Source of the DNA: Stromatinia cepivora
Lineage: Eukaryota; Ascomycota; Leotiomycetes; Helotiales; Sclerotiniaceae
Assembly (NCBI GenBank): GCA_014898415.1
Contig: RCTD01000014.1
Coordinates: forward strand, 930,001-994,000
Length of the DNA stretch: 64,000 bases
Direction: 5' to 3'
The notes under the pieces are model-generated. The model was not told the origin of the DNA. It was given only the letters and a program-made list of their open reading frames with translations, and did no database searches. Positions 23,327 to 34,783 of this stretch are shown here, one piece after another. The position numbers and the translations under genes are program-made. The stretch's first letter is position 1. Each line of letters begins with the position of its first letter.

Positions 23327-25551
23327 ATGAATCCATCGGAAGAGAAACCCCCTGGTCAAAAAGTATCAAAAGTTTCGTAAGTCTCGACTAGTGATGTGGT
23401 CGTACACAATGGCTAAAACCATTACAGATGCGAGAGGTGCCGGTACAGGAGGGTGAGTTATTTCAGCGATGTTGTCCTCGCAATTGTATCAATGTCTGAC
23501 CATACAATGCCAGATAAGATGTGATCGTATGCAGCCATGCCCTCCGTGCCGGAAAGGAAATCATGAGTGTGTTTATCCTCAGTCGGAAAAGTCGAGGTAC
23601 GTTGCTAAGCATCTTCTCAACCAAAATGCCTCTGACTCCATTCTGTTTTCCTGAGTCTAGGCCAGTCCCAAAGGGTTATGTACAAGCTTTGGAAGGCCAA
23701 ATAGCCTCTCTGGAACTTTTCATCACCAAACTTATCGCTGCAGATGCTTCCAAGCGAGACGAAATGTTGGCTAATTTCAGCGCTTCTACGAATCACCTGA
23801 GTCTACAGTCGAAGCAATCATCTGCTTCACCAAAGCCCGGTCCATTAGACACTCAGAATATCCCAATACGTCCGCGGGCTGGCCATCTGAGGAGACTCAA
23901 GGACGGTAATTCGGCCGAATTTTATGGTGCGACCAGCTTTTTCCAAATTAATCCGTCAGAGGATCTAGATGATACTTCTACATCTATTATACTACCACAG
24001 TCCGGACTCACTTCACCAATCGTGACACAAATATCGAATGTCACAGTTTGCTCCATGCAAGAGCACTTAGCTTTTGCTCCTCGGAGTGATATCTGCAAAT
24101 ACCTAATGAGGATATTCTTCCAAAATCAATACCAATACCACATGTGCTTGTATCGGGAATATTTCCTACGAGACTTTGATGCTGGTACTGGGCCATATTA
24201 CTCAGATCTTCTCATGTATGCCATCTGTTCGATGGGCGCTCTTGCTAGCGAGAGCACAACCCAAAGAGAACTTTCCGATATGTTCTCCAATCGTGCTCAA
24301 GAACTCTTGTATGGATTCGCACTCGAATCCCCAAATCTCACAACTTTACAAGCTCTCATACTTCTTGGTCACCGAGAAATTGGACATGGGAAAACTTCAA
24401 AAGGATGGCTGTTTTCAGGCATGGCTTTTCGTATTGCCCATGAAATGGGACTACACCTCGATCCTACTAATTGGAAAGGTTCTAATAATTCCTGGATTGA
24501 CAGGGAAATTTTACGGAGAACATATTGGGCTGCCTTTGTAGCAGATAAACAGTTGAGTCTTTATTTTGGAAGACCACCCGCTCTTTACCCTGGAGAGTCA
24601 GATGTTCACGACACTGTACGAATTCCCTATCCGCCAGAATGGAAGTCTCTTCTCAACAAATACATTATGGAAGGCACGTCGGAGACTACGTACGAGGATG
24701 GTCTTGCATTAGTCGCTTCATGGGTTCATCAGATTGAGCTTTGCAAAATCTTGCATGGGATGATCATGAAAGTCTTCGAGAATAGAAACTTGAATACTGA
24801 TTCGACGATCCTGGCGACCTCAATTAGAGAAGTGGATGTAGCCTTGACGAAATGGCGAAAAAATTTACCAGCGAAACTTCAGTGGACAAAATGGAGTGTG
24901 GGCAACGTCCCCCCTTTTGTACTTCATCTGCAGTAGGTTCGATATGTCAGGTCCGATGAGATTTACTAACACCTATTAAGTATGCAATATCATACGGCGA
25001 TGATAATTCTTCACCGTCCACCGAGAGCTGCTTTTAAAGAACCGGGAATTGGCGAGACTGAAGATGTTCAAATATGCTACGAGTCATTGGACATCATTAT
25101 GAAACTCCTCCGAGTGCACTCTAACAACCTTCAGAGCTATCCATATAGGCACCTACCTATTACATTTGTCCACACACTCGCATCAGCCGCAAGTATCATA
25201 TTGATGAGAAGATACATCAAAGGCTCTTCTTGGAAAGAACCCATAGTGTCAAGATCTTTGGATCAAATATTAGAAGCCGTAAATGGTGTATCGTCGACAT
25301 GGACATGCGCAAAACAAGTCCGAGATGTCATTACCTCTGCTATAAAAAAACCATCAGAAGAAGATCCTCAAAATGCCTCTCCAGAGGATTTTGATCTCCT
25401 TATTGATCCTGGAGTTGACACCACGACTTCACTGGACGGTGTAGACTGGGATAGCCTTGCAGTGAACGAGACTGATTTTGAGCTTTTCATGGGCAACGAT
25501 TTCGCTGTCGATTTTTCAACATGTTCTGATGGATCCTTTCCGCAAGTATGA
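23327..25551 (+). CDS. Zn2Cys6 transcription factor with fungal-specific TF domain
   Basis: Five exons are joined in frame: 23327-23376, 23428-23452, 23514-23596, 23661-24932 and 24981-25551, giving 666 residues. Exon 2 is only 25 nt. The zinc cluster spans residues 18-44: C-x2-C-x6-C-x5-C-x2-C-x6-C (CERCRYRRIRCD then CPPC and C44), split over three exons. A linker and a short coiled coil (VQALEGQIASLELFITKLIA) follow. The middle homology region has the usual landmarks (LLMYAICSMGAL, GWLFSGMAFRIAHEMGLHLD, RRTYWAAFVADKQLSLYFGRP), and HMQYHTAMIILHRPPR is formed across the last intron. The tail is acidic. It is a nuclear regulator, probably of the flanking DUF1445 and MFS genes because of position. 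The spliced length is an exact multiple of three, which supports the model. Confidence 0.9.
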
Positions 25552-26214
25552 ATTTTAAGTATCGCTCGACATTCCAGCCATTGCGCTGTCTACTTTAATC
25601 TCCCGGTAACGGGTGAACGGATATTAGATATATTCGACTTCGGTTATCGAAACTAAAATACCCCTTCATTCATTTCCAGATTTCAGAATATGGAATGCAC
25701 ACATTGTAGGTCAATATATGGTCTTTCATGGGTATTAAAATATATCTCTTCATGTATTAACATTATTCATTTATCTTCCCGACGAGATAAACATCATTTA
25801 TGGGTTGGTAAGATGTGGGGCACATGGCACCAACGGAGTTCCTCCACCGCCGGCGCATCACCGGGTCACACGAAGTAACTATATTATGTACCCTTGCATA
25901 CATGCCACTACAATTGTCAGCGGCTGCCTTTACGATGATTGATTATTCATAGTACTGATAGTTGCAGATAAGTGCAGATAGCTGGATGATCTGCATAAAT
26001 GCTTCTGATAGGTATCTTATCGGAGTAACCCCGCGCGCGGGACTGCAAGCCCGCCAACATGACATTCCCAGCCCTGTTCGTCACACTATTCATACATATA
26101 ATAAGAGTATGACTACATTTATGGTATCTTTGATGTCTATCCATATTGATCAATCCTCGCGATTTCAGTTAGTTGGCATTATTCTTCACGATACCCCGCA
26201 CAAGTCAATCCAGG
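25552..26214. promoter_or_regulatory. Promoter region of the MFS gene, with GC-rich symmetric motifs
   Basis: In otherwise AT-rich sequence, CCCGGTAACGGG lies at 25602-25613 (CCCG and CGGG arms around GTAA), GCCGGC at 25849-25854, and the perfect 12-bp palindrome CCCGCGCGCGGG at 26030-26041, 174 bp before the MFS ATG. Paired CCG/CGG triplets are what Zn2Cys6 dimers usually bind. Binding by the neighbouring factor is inference. Confidence 0.45.
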
Positions 26215-27992
26215 ATGGAACAACCCAATAGTGAGAAGATGGGACCCCTTCACGAGAACGAGAAGCCTGGGGCTCTAGACCAGACAGACGACTCAGAAAT
26301 TGATGTTTACATTGATCCCGCAAAAGAAGTTAAACTACTTGCAAAACTAGACCTTGCTTTTACGCCAGTGATAATGCTGGTTTATTTGTCTTGTTTCTTG
26401 GATCGTTCAAACATCGGTATACACCATTCGTAGACGAGAACAAGATCAGAAACTAACAATCATCAGGCAATGTAAAAGTCGCTGGTATGTTGAAAGACAT
26501 ACATGCTACGGACCAGCAATTCTCTATCGCTGTCTCAATCTTCTACGCAACTTACGTAACTTTTGAGACACCAGCAGCAGTATTGATGAAAAAAATCACC
26601 CCTCGTGTGATTTTATCTACGCTGTGCGCGGTCTGGTCGCTCACTACAATCTTTACTGGATTTGTCCATAATATCGGTGGTCTTTATGCTACAAGATTGA
26701 TTCTTGGATGTTGTGAAGCAGGTCTATTTCCCTGTTTGAACTTGTACTTGACGATGGTGTATCGCCGAGAAGAACAGGCTAAGCGAGTTGGATATTTGTT
26801 TAGCTGTGCTGCATTGTCTGGGGCATTTGGAGGACTTTTGGCTTATGGAATTCTTCAAATGGATGGTGTGTCGGGAGTTGCGGGCTGGAGGTTCGTTCTT
26901 ATTGTGACATGAGGATGATATGAGAGAAGCTAATTTTTTCAGATGGGTATACATTATTGAAGGGCTTTTTAGTGTCGTTGTCGCTATAGTCGTTTGGTTT
27001 GGCCTTCCAACTGATCCCGGCAAAGCTTGGTTTTTGAACGCAGAAGAAAGGGAGATGATGAGACTGAGAGCTATTCAGAGACAAAAGTATATGGGTGGGT
27101 AATCGATCTATACCCGTAGTCGTGAATCTTCAGCTCATCTCTTGTATACAGGCTCCGAAAAATTCTCTTGGGAAGAATTCCGAATTGAACTCAAGGACCC
27201 TAAGCTTTATATCAGGTACGATTTGGATATCTATGTCTAATTGGGCTATGCGCTAACTGTAACTCTAGTGCTGCCATTCAGTTTATGCAAGACTGTCTAC
27301 TATATGGCTTTAGCACATTTTTGCCATCCATTCTGAAAGCAATGAATTATAATACGCTCCAAGCAAACTATCTCACTATACCCGTATACATGTGGGGTGC
27401 GATTAGTTTCTTATTCTTAGCTTGGGTCTCTGACAAAATTAGTATGCGTGGACCGGTAAGCTATTTTTTGAGTTTCTAAGACGAAGCGAAGATTGACTAA
27501 GATTTTAGATTCTATTCTTCGCCAATATCTTCGGAATAGTTGGTTATATTTTGCTACTCACAGTAAAACATGAAGGTAAACTACGATTCCCAAAACCATA
27601 TCATACAAAAGCTAATGCCTATCCAAGGAGTAAAATTCTTCGCCACCTTCCTCTGTGCCATCGCCGTCTATACTGGTCCTGGTCTCAACATAACCTGGCT
27701 GAACGTCAACGTAGCACCACATTACAGACGTGCAACAGCAATTGGTATTCAGCAGTCCATTGCCAACACGGCTGGAATAGTTGCTGGCCAAATATATCGC
27801 ACTTCCCCATACGTTCTTGGGAATAGTTTTTCTCTGGGAGCATTATGTGTTGCGCAAGTGTTAATTGTAATAAAGGTTTGGTATGTGAAGAGTCAAAATA
27901 GGATGAAAGAGAGGATTGGGAAAGGAGAGATTGAGGATAGGCGGAAGGTGAAGACTGGGGATGGAGAATTAGATTTTGAGTATCATATTTAG
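26215..27992 (+). CDS. MFS permease, DAL5/TNA1-like anion:cation symporter family
   Basis: Seven exons are joined in frame: 26215-26416, 26467-26890, 26943-27094, 27152-27215, 27269-27455, 27509-27575 and 27628-27992, with introns of 50-57 bp, giving 486 residues. An acidic cytosolic N-terminus precedes the first helix. Family landmarks are LVYLSCFLDRSNIGNVKVAG, IAVSIFYATYVTFETPAAVL, ATRLILGCCEAGLFPCLNLY, GWRWVYIIEGLFSVVVA (made across intron 2), LPTDPGKAWFLNAEERE and WLNVNVAPHYRRATAIGIQQ. Twelve membrane helices fit. Characterised relatives in fungi carry allantoate, nicotinate, pantothenate and similar organic anions. The neighbours (regulator and DUF1445 enzyme) suggest uptake of the compound that the cluster metabolises. 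The substrate is not readable from sequence. Confidence 0.9.
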
Positions 27993-28091
27993 GGTTTGGG
28001 CTTTGGGGAAAGAATAGGGTTGGCGTGGTGTTTCCTGAGTGAATTTAGCTGTGCTTGTTTATTTGGCAAATTATAGTAATCGAAATAACTT

Positions 28092-28470
28092 CTTCAGTTA
28101 TCTGTAACTTATAAATAAAAAATGTTTAGTTCAGTTGTCTGCAACTTATAAATAAGAAATGTTTTGTTCAATATTTGCAACTTATGAATAAGAACCATTT
28201 CATTCATTTATCTGCAATTTATAAATAAGAACTATTTCATTCATTTATCTGCAATTTATAAATAAGAAATGTTTTGTTCAATATTTGCAATTTATGAATA
28301 AGAACTATTTCATTCATTTATCTGCAATTTATAAATAAGAAATGTTTTGTTCAATATTTGCAATTTATGAATAAGAACTATTTCATTCATTTATTTGCAA
28401 TTTATAAATAAGAACCATTTCATTCATTTATCTGCAATTTATAAATAAGAAATGTTTAGTTCAGTTGTCT
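28092..28470. repeat. AT-rich minisatellite, about 10 copies of a 36-37 bp unit
   Basis: About ten imperfect copies share the core TGCAATTTATAAATAAGAA. Two unit types alternate: one with ATGTTTTGTTCAATATT and one with CTATTTCATTCATTTATC before the core. The array starts about 100 bp after the MFS stop codon, and both ends carry TAGTTCAGTTGTCT, so edge copies are more diverged. Confidence 0.85.
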
Positions 28471-28905
28471 TGTCATCTTAAGGTGATACTACCTTAAATA
28501 TTGATTGCTAGAGTAAGGAGAACCGAAAAGAGATGCTAGGAAAGGTGAAAAGGTCAGTTGTTGCGATAGAGTGAATTAGGAAACTAAAAGCAATGACGAG
28601 AAGAAATTATGTAAATTTTAATTAAAAGAATCTTTTAATATTATCATTTCAAACCTCTCCCCAAAAATATCAAGTTCATACCTACTAGATACTCCGTCCG
28701 TACTTATTAACCATCAACCATCATCAACCAGCTTCAGCAATTTAAGCAAAACACTTATGGATAAACCAGGTAAGCTATTCCTTATTGAGATTAGTTTCTA
28801 AAATTAGCCTCGTCTCGAACCCATTGAATTCAAATTCATTCGCACACCCTGCACATTCTAAAACTTCTCCCACATCTCTAAAGATTATTTAACCTCAACT
28901 TACTT

Positions 28906-30165
28906 ATGCCATCAGCTTTCCACACATTTAAGCTCGTTCCAGCAATGGCACAAAACGCTTCCACCCGTCAATCGCAAATCTCCACTCCACAACCTGCTTC
29001 CATCCTTCCTCCTTCTACCCCAGCAAATTCGCGTCCATCGCCCAATATGTCCACTTCAACACAACCACAAACCCAAACCCCAACAATGGCAACACCTAGC
29101 AGTGAATCGCGCATGCATCCTCCAAGTATACCACGAAGTTTGATGACGCCAGCAAGAGAATTAAGAGAAAGTTCCGTCGCGAGTAGTATTGGAGGTGGAA
29201 GTGCGACGCGCAAACCGAGACAGAATTTAGATGAGCGCGATCAAATTCAGGCATTGAAAGCTTGTATTGCTCAAAAACACAATTTCAAAGAAGGCACCAA
29301 GAGTCAATTTTGGAATGGAGTTAATGCACAATTTCATGAGTCTACAGGTAAAGTTTTAGCGCAAATGAGCGCCACGGTCGCAAGATTGGTAGAAGCTCGT
29401 AGGAGACAGGTGTGCGATTGGGAAAATGAAGTTATACCCGAAAAGCCTGGTGGAGAATTAAATACATTATTGGATGAATGGATTGAGTTTTTGAAGGTGG
29501 AGGATGCAGATGCGGAAAATGAGAGACAACGACAAGTCGATGCGAGAAGGAGGGTAGAGGAATCTAGAAAAGAGGCCAGAAAACAAGTGATTGCGCAGGA
29601 GAATTTAATGCAAAATCAAAGTCCAGGTGTGAGAATTGTCGCGGGTCCAGCTCCTCCACAACCAGTTGCAGATATGGGACAAAATCAACCTCAACATGCT
29701 CCTACTGGTCAAGAATTGGTATACCAATCAGCTCCAAATGGAGAATTTACCGATGCGAACGGATTCCGCCCGCACAAGAGACGAAGAACTACGAATAATG
29801 AGCACCATCTACCACCACAAGTTCACCAAGAACCAATTGTACGCTACGGTCAAGACTATCGACTTCCTCCACCTCCACCCCCTTCATCTGAACCACCCCG
29901 ACGCGTAGTAGTAGAAGGGCAATTGACCAAAGAAGATTGGCGCGATATCATGGGCAACGATGCACGACTGCGGGCGCTGGAAAGCAAAGTTGATAAAATC
30001 GAAATGATTGTTTCACAAAATAACAAATTGTTGTTGCAGTTATTGGCGAATCAGAAGACAGATGATAAGGACAAAGAGAGAGAAAGAGACAAGAGGAACG
30101 ATTCCGAGGATCATGATAGGGTGCCCGTTCATTTGGATGCGGAATTTGAGAGGGATTACTTGTGA
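28906..30165 (+). CDS. Putative nuclear protein with SANT/Myb-like region and C-terminal coiled coil
   Basis: An open frame of 419 residues. The start is uncertain: the ATG at 28945 (MAQNAS) is another choice. An upstream micro-exon at 28757-28769 (ATG, then MDKP) could also splice to 28943, because GTAAGC and TTCCAG are well placed and the frame holds. Residues 1-100 are low-complexity Pro/Ser/Thr/Gln. About 105-195 is compact, basic and helical (DERDQIQALKACIAQKHNF, FWNGVNAQFHESTGKVLAQM), resembling Myb/SANT-like trihelix domains. A Glu/Arg-rich helix, a probable nuclear signal (PHKRRR), a Pro run and a coiled coil (LRALESKVDKIEMIVSQNN) follow. DNA binding is inference; I do not recognise a named family. 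Confidence 0.75.
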   Translation: MPSAFHTFKLVPAMAQNASTRQSQISTPQPASILPPSTPANSRPSPNMSTSTQPQTQTPTMATPSSESRMHPPSIPRSLMTPARELRESSVASSIGGGSATRKPRQNLDERDQIQALKACIAQKHNFKEGTKSQFWNGVNAQFHESTGKVLAQMSATVARLVEARRRQVCDWENEVIPEKPGGELNTLLDEWIEFLKVEDADAENERQRQVDARRRVEESRKEARKQVIAQENLMQNQSPGVRIVAGPAPPQPVADMGQNQPQHAPTGQELVYQSAPNGEFTDANGFRPHKRRRTTNNEHHLPPQVHQEPIVRYGQDYRLPPPPPPSSEPPRRVVVEGQLTKEDWRDIMGNDARLRALESKVDKIEMIVSQNNKLLLQLLANQKTDDKDKERERDKRNDSEDHDRVPVHLDAEFERDYL

Positions 30166-31000
30166 GCTTACCCTTGCTCTTCGATGCGCATTTAATTTCA
30201 TCTGGAAAAAAGACATTTGCTGAGATTTTTTTTTTGAAAGAACGGGACGCTATTCAAAGACCCCATTACCCATAAATGATTAGTTTAGCTTTTGCTTGAT
30301 TTTTCATCTAGGTTTTATGGGTACAACACAATTCATCTTCATATCGGGCTATAGTTTGCATAGGACATATCAGGGGTTCCTACTAGGCGATACCATAAAA
30401 TGCATCGTCGACTATTTCCCTTTCACTCTGGAATTTGTAAGTAGATTTGTTTATTTGCTTGAATGATATTATCTACACGAGGCTAATGCCATTAGAATAG
30501 TGCCCAATGTTTAAAACGTCTTTGAGAGGCCCTCCATGATCGAAATCGTCCTCAAACTTCCTTCCCATATATCCTTTCTCTTCTCTCCTCTCTTGTTCTT
30601 TACAATTCACTCTACCTTACTTTAAGCTACATCACTAGCTAGCAACCTCCCACATTGCAATTCACGGAGCGAAATCCCCCCCAAAAAAACACCAACACTA
30701 ACATTCACTATCCGATGTCTTATTCGGCAAGCAAATTTGACACGAACAAATTGCGTTCGTTCATGAATCCGTTGATCTCTTGGTCCACTTGTTACTTGTA
30801 TTTGTATTACTAGGTCTCTAGGTACTCATTTTCATTACTTCATTGCCATTGCCATTGCCTTGAAAGCATATTTATCTAAATTATTACCCAACCTCGTTCT
30901 GAATAACGGGGGATGTTTGCGGGTAGTATCGGAGGGTTGAGGGGAGAGGGGAAGGGGGCAGCGGATGAGAAATGATATTGGGGAATTGATGATGGGTGGG

Positions 31001-31024
31001 TGGATGGATGGATGGATGGATGGA
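31001..31024. repeat. (TGGA)6 microsatellite
   Basis: Six perfect TGGA units lie in the intergenic region. Confidence 0.9.
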
Positions 31025-31176
31025 CCTCACATACAAATATACATACATAGGTAGTTTTTTTCTTCACGGCGGGTGAATGAGAATTGAATGAGAATTGAAT
31101 CAAAATGGAATTAAAATGGAATTAAAATGGGAATAACAAAATCAAAAAATGGAAAATCACCGAAAAAAGTAATACT

Positions 31177-31224
31177 GTATTGTATTGTATTGTATTGTAT
31201 TGTTTGTATGTATGTATGTATGTA
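31177..31224. repeat. (GTATT)5 followed by (GTAT)5 microsatellites
   Basis: Five-base units run directly into four-base GTAT units after a short interruption. Confidence 0.85.
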
Positions 31225-31388
31225 TAATCTTCATCATCCCAATCTCGAGAAATTCAAGCTCTTAACCTAGTATTCACCAAACCCCGAGACGTAGTCTGGA
31301 CGAATATCATATCAATACCAATACCAATCCTACCTGATGTATAAGTATATGTTGTATATGTCCTCCATCGACGAGGTGATAAAAAAAA

Positions 31389-31482
31389 AGGAGAAGAAGA
31401 AGAAGAAGGAGAAGGAGAAGGAGAAGAAGGAGAAGGAGAAGAAGGAGAAGGAGAAGAAGGAGAAGGAGAAGAAGGAGAAGAG
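31389..31482. repeat. GAA/GGA polypurine tract, about 94 bp
   Basis: An uninterrupted purine run built from GAGAAG and GAGAAGAAG units. Such mirror-like polypurine runs can form triplex DNA; here it lies in a non-coding spacer. Confidence 0.9.
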
Positions 31483-32215
31483 ATATAATATATATTCATA
31501 CATACTATTCTATTAATAGATTAAAATTAATAGATTGGGTATTGAGTATTGAATACCTAATCTGCTCATCTCTTTTCTTCTTATTCATCCACAACCATTT
31601 ATAATCATTCATTTACATTTTCAGATTCACGTTTAGGTTCAGCTTCTACATATGTATTCATGCATCCGACATGAAATGAAATGATATGTACTTTATTCTC
31701 TCTCTCTCATCCCACCCCATCCCCACCCGACCAATCTCATCTCCCATCTCCTCCTTTCGTCTCAATATTCCTCCCACATATTCACCCCAAAAATTTCCAT
31801 CCTTTCCTTTCCTTTCCTTTACTTATCATATTCCCCCCTACCGCCCAATCCACACCCCTAATCCATTCCCCGTATCCACCACCCACCAAAAAAGTTACAA
31901 AATTAACCCCCCAAAAATTCATCAATTAACACCACCCATCCCTCAACGCCAGTCGTCCCACCCGTCTCACGACATGTGTATATTTTAGGCTCCTACCCAT
32001 TATAATCCGAACCCAAAACCTAACAAAAGTCCACAATCCACACCCATGACCCAAAGTGACAAAAGAAAAAAAAACTTCCTGCCTTCAAGTAATGCCACCA
32101 AGTGAAACAAAAGAAAATCCCATCCTCAAAGTTATATGCTATGCCACGCCGCGCTCAAGTGTCAAAATCGCGCAATCTCCCTCAGTTCTTTAAATCTTAG
32201 ATTAAGGTCACTCCC

Positions 32216-34783
32216 TCATCCTACGACCACCTCACTATCGACTCCTCCACCACCCTGCCCCAACAAACTCAATTTCGTACTACTTCCCCCTTGCCCTCCT
32301 AATCCACTCAAACTCCCCGAATTTCTATTCTTCTTCTTTGCTTTCACTACCCCTTGAGCATCCTTCTTCTTCGCATCAGTCGCATCTTTTTCCGCTGCTT
32401 GCTGGGAACTAAAGTCCTTCCATTTCCTCCAACCATCGAAATCGATTAGTGCTTGCATGCATCCCCATTCCATGACTTTACGTTCGAGCCAGACGAAGTT
32501 AACGGGCTGTTTTGGAATGAGTTAGTATATCTATGAGTAGATGAGTAAATTATGAGGGACTAAACAAACCTTAGTCAAGAAGTCATTACAACCGGCCGCT
32601 AATGCCTCATGCCTATCACTTTGCAACGAACTAGCCGTCAAAGCCACAATAATAACTGGACTCTTAAAAAGTACCGTACTAGGCAACTTATCCCCATCCG
32701 CCGGTTCTTCCTCCAACTCTCTTTCGCTAGGCGCACTACTACTTGCACTGCTGCTAAAAACTCCGATACTATTAAGTCTCTCCAATCTGCGAATTTCCTT
32801 TGTGGCTTCAAGTCCGGACATGATAGGAAGTTGAATGTCCATTAGTACTAAATGGAAACCACCGCCTCTCCATTTATTTACTGCTTCGCGACCGTTCATG
32901 GCTGTTTGCCAACGGACTTTGAGACGTTTCATGAAGGCTTCAAGGAGTTTTAAATTGATAATATTATCTTCGACAATGAGGACGTTAATCGGTGGAACGG
33001 CACCGTTAAGCATGCCTGCTGGTAATGAAGGATGATCGACACCAGCTTTCTTCTTAGCTCTTCTTTGTGGTCGAGGGGATGATACTCTCGGAGGGGGTGT
33101 GGCGACCCGTTGGGGTACAAGATCCTGGTTTGGGGCAGGCGGAGTCGGGAGTGGTGGGGGTGGAGGAACCGCGGATTTTTCTGAGGCACTTGAGTGAGTT
33201 CTTGATCTCCCACCACGTTGAAATTGCGTACCATTGTTTGTAACAGGAGCTTGGGTATGTCCACTAATTACTGTAGGAGATGAAGTATGAGTCCGTCCTA
33301 TCCTTGGTCTCGAGCTATGATGTCTTCTTGGAGCTGATGGGGATGGTAAAGCTGGTACATGACCGGTTGTAAGTACTGACATGGCATGCGCTAACAAGGG
33401 AGCTGAATGTTGAGTTCCATTTTGGACCGGGACACTATGTTGTAAGCCTGGAGAAGGGACAGGAATTGGCATAGGAGGAAAGTAATCCGATCCAGCTTCA
33501 GTAGGTCGTCCTTCTTCATAATATACCGGATGTACATTAGGCCTCGGAGACGGTTTTGGTGTCCTTCGCGCAGGTACATCAATTACCAACGCTTCATCCA
33601 CTGATTGACCACCAGGAAAATAAGCATCGAGTGTTCGACTCATGGGTTCCTCCGGTCCCAAAATCCTTTCCTGCCTTTGTTGTTCTCTTGGTACTATCCT
33701 TAATGTAACATCCGGAGCATCGAAACTTCTTCCCAATGAATTGGCATATTTCTTTAAAATCATCTCTCGCACATCATCGACCAAATCATCCTCATGTATA
33801 GTAACCAAGGTCGCAGAAGCACCAGGCCTTTTAACCCATATCTTTCGAGTAACCATCGCTGCGCTTATCGTTAAAGGACCGTGATTGGAAAAATAATCGA
33901 CACCAACAGTTCCTCCGGTTGGTACGTTAACTTGAGGTTGTGCTGGTAAATCCGTCTCTAATAAAGTCTTAATTAATTTTGTCTGTTGATGAGGAAGCAA
34001 ACTTTGGCGTCTAGATAATTCCGGTTTTTGAGGTGTAGGTTGGTGGGCACGATTATTTGGACTGATAGGGCTTTGTGGTGTTGAATTACCAAACTTCACT
34101 TCTCTGGATTCTGACTGCGGCTGATCATGAATTTCATCCTTTTCTTCTTCCTCTTCTTCTTCCTTCAAAAGTCTTGGTATATCTGTATTCGGAGTTGGAA
34201 AATCAGTTGATGTTGAAAAACTATCGTATTTATTAATTTCTTCTTCGATAATCAATTTGGGATTGATAAAAGGTTGTTGTTTGAAATTTGGTGTTGATGG
34301 TGAAGTTGTTTGTGAATGTGAAGGATGTTGCAGATCGCTACTCATACTATTTCGAAAGTTTAACCTTAGTTCCGCGCCAATTCTATCTTCTCCATCTCCT
34401 CTTTCAACACCAATTCCGATATCACTACCATTATTATTATTATGAACATCATGAACCGGAATTATTTCTTTGAAGTTTGATGCTTCTTTTGAACCTTGAC
34501 TTTGACTCTGACTTTGACTTTGATCTTCAACCATGCTATCCCTATCCCTATTCCCAGAACCCGAACCATTCCTTGATGAACCATTTGTTGAACCACCATA
34601 TATTGATGTTCGATGTAACTTAAAACTGGCTCTTGATCGTAAACTTCGGGTTATCGCTTTATTCTTTTCTTCCGCAGGATGAATCTTTTCCTCCTCATCT
34701 TTCGCGGATGCTATCGAGGCAGTATGGGAATGTCTTCGCTGAAATTTGGCTCTGAATCGTGTTTTGAGATCGCCTATCGTCAT
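32216..34783 (-). CDS. SSK1: Ssk1-type response regulator of the HOG stress pathway
   Basis: Exons 32570-34783 and 32216-32506 (63-bp intron with TACTAAC branch site) give 834 residues. The first 300 residues are low-complexity, with Ser/Gln repeats and a Glu run. A folded block follows (VTRKIWVKRPGASATLVTI, DVREMILKKYANSLGRSF), seen in fungal Ssk1 proteins. The receiver domain starts INVLIVEDNIINLKLLEAF (about 600), has phospho-acceptor Asp649 in LVLMDIQLP, and the conserved Lys738 in GCNDFLTKPVN. The intron sits exactly after Lys738. The C-terminus continues FVWLERKVMEWGCMQALIDF, as in other Ssk1 proteins, then ends in a Gly-rich tail. It takes phosphate from the Ypd1 relay and controls the SSK2-type MAPKKK in the cytosol. 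A Ser-rich insert of about 40 residues lies within the receiver, usual for filamentous fungi. Confidence 0.93.

Larger units (their letters stand above)
30166..32215. other. Intergenic between two convergent genes, rich in microsatellites
   Basis: This region holds the 3' ends of the nuclear-protein gene and of SSK1. No gene is supported. Simple repeats cluster here, including the (TGGA)n, (GTATT)n, (GTAT)n and polypurine tracts listed separately, and there is a long C-rich stretch at 31700-32300. Confidence 0.55.

Noticed and set aside
26899..27084. Antisense frames over the MFS gene, and similar shadows over other genes
   Set aside because: They lie opposite well-supported coding exons and carry no family signal.
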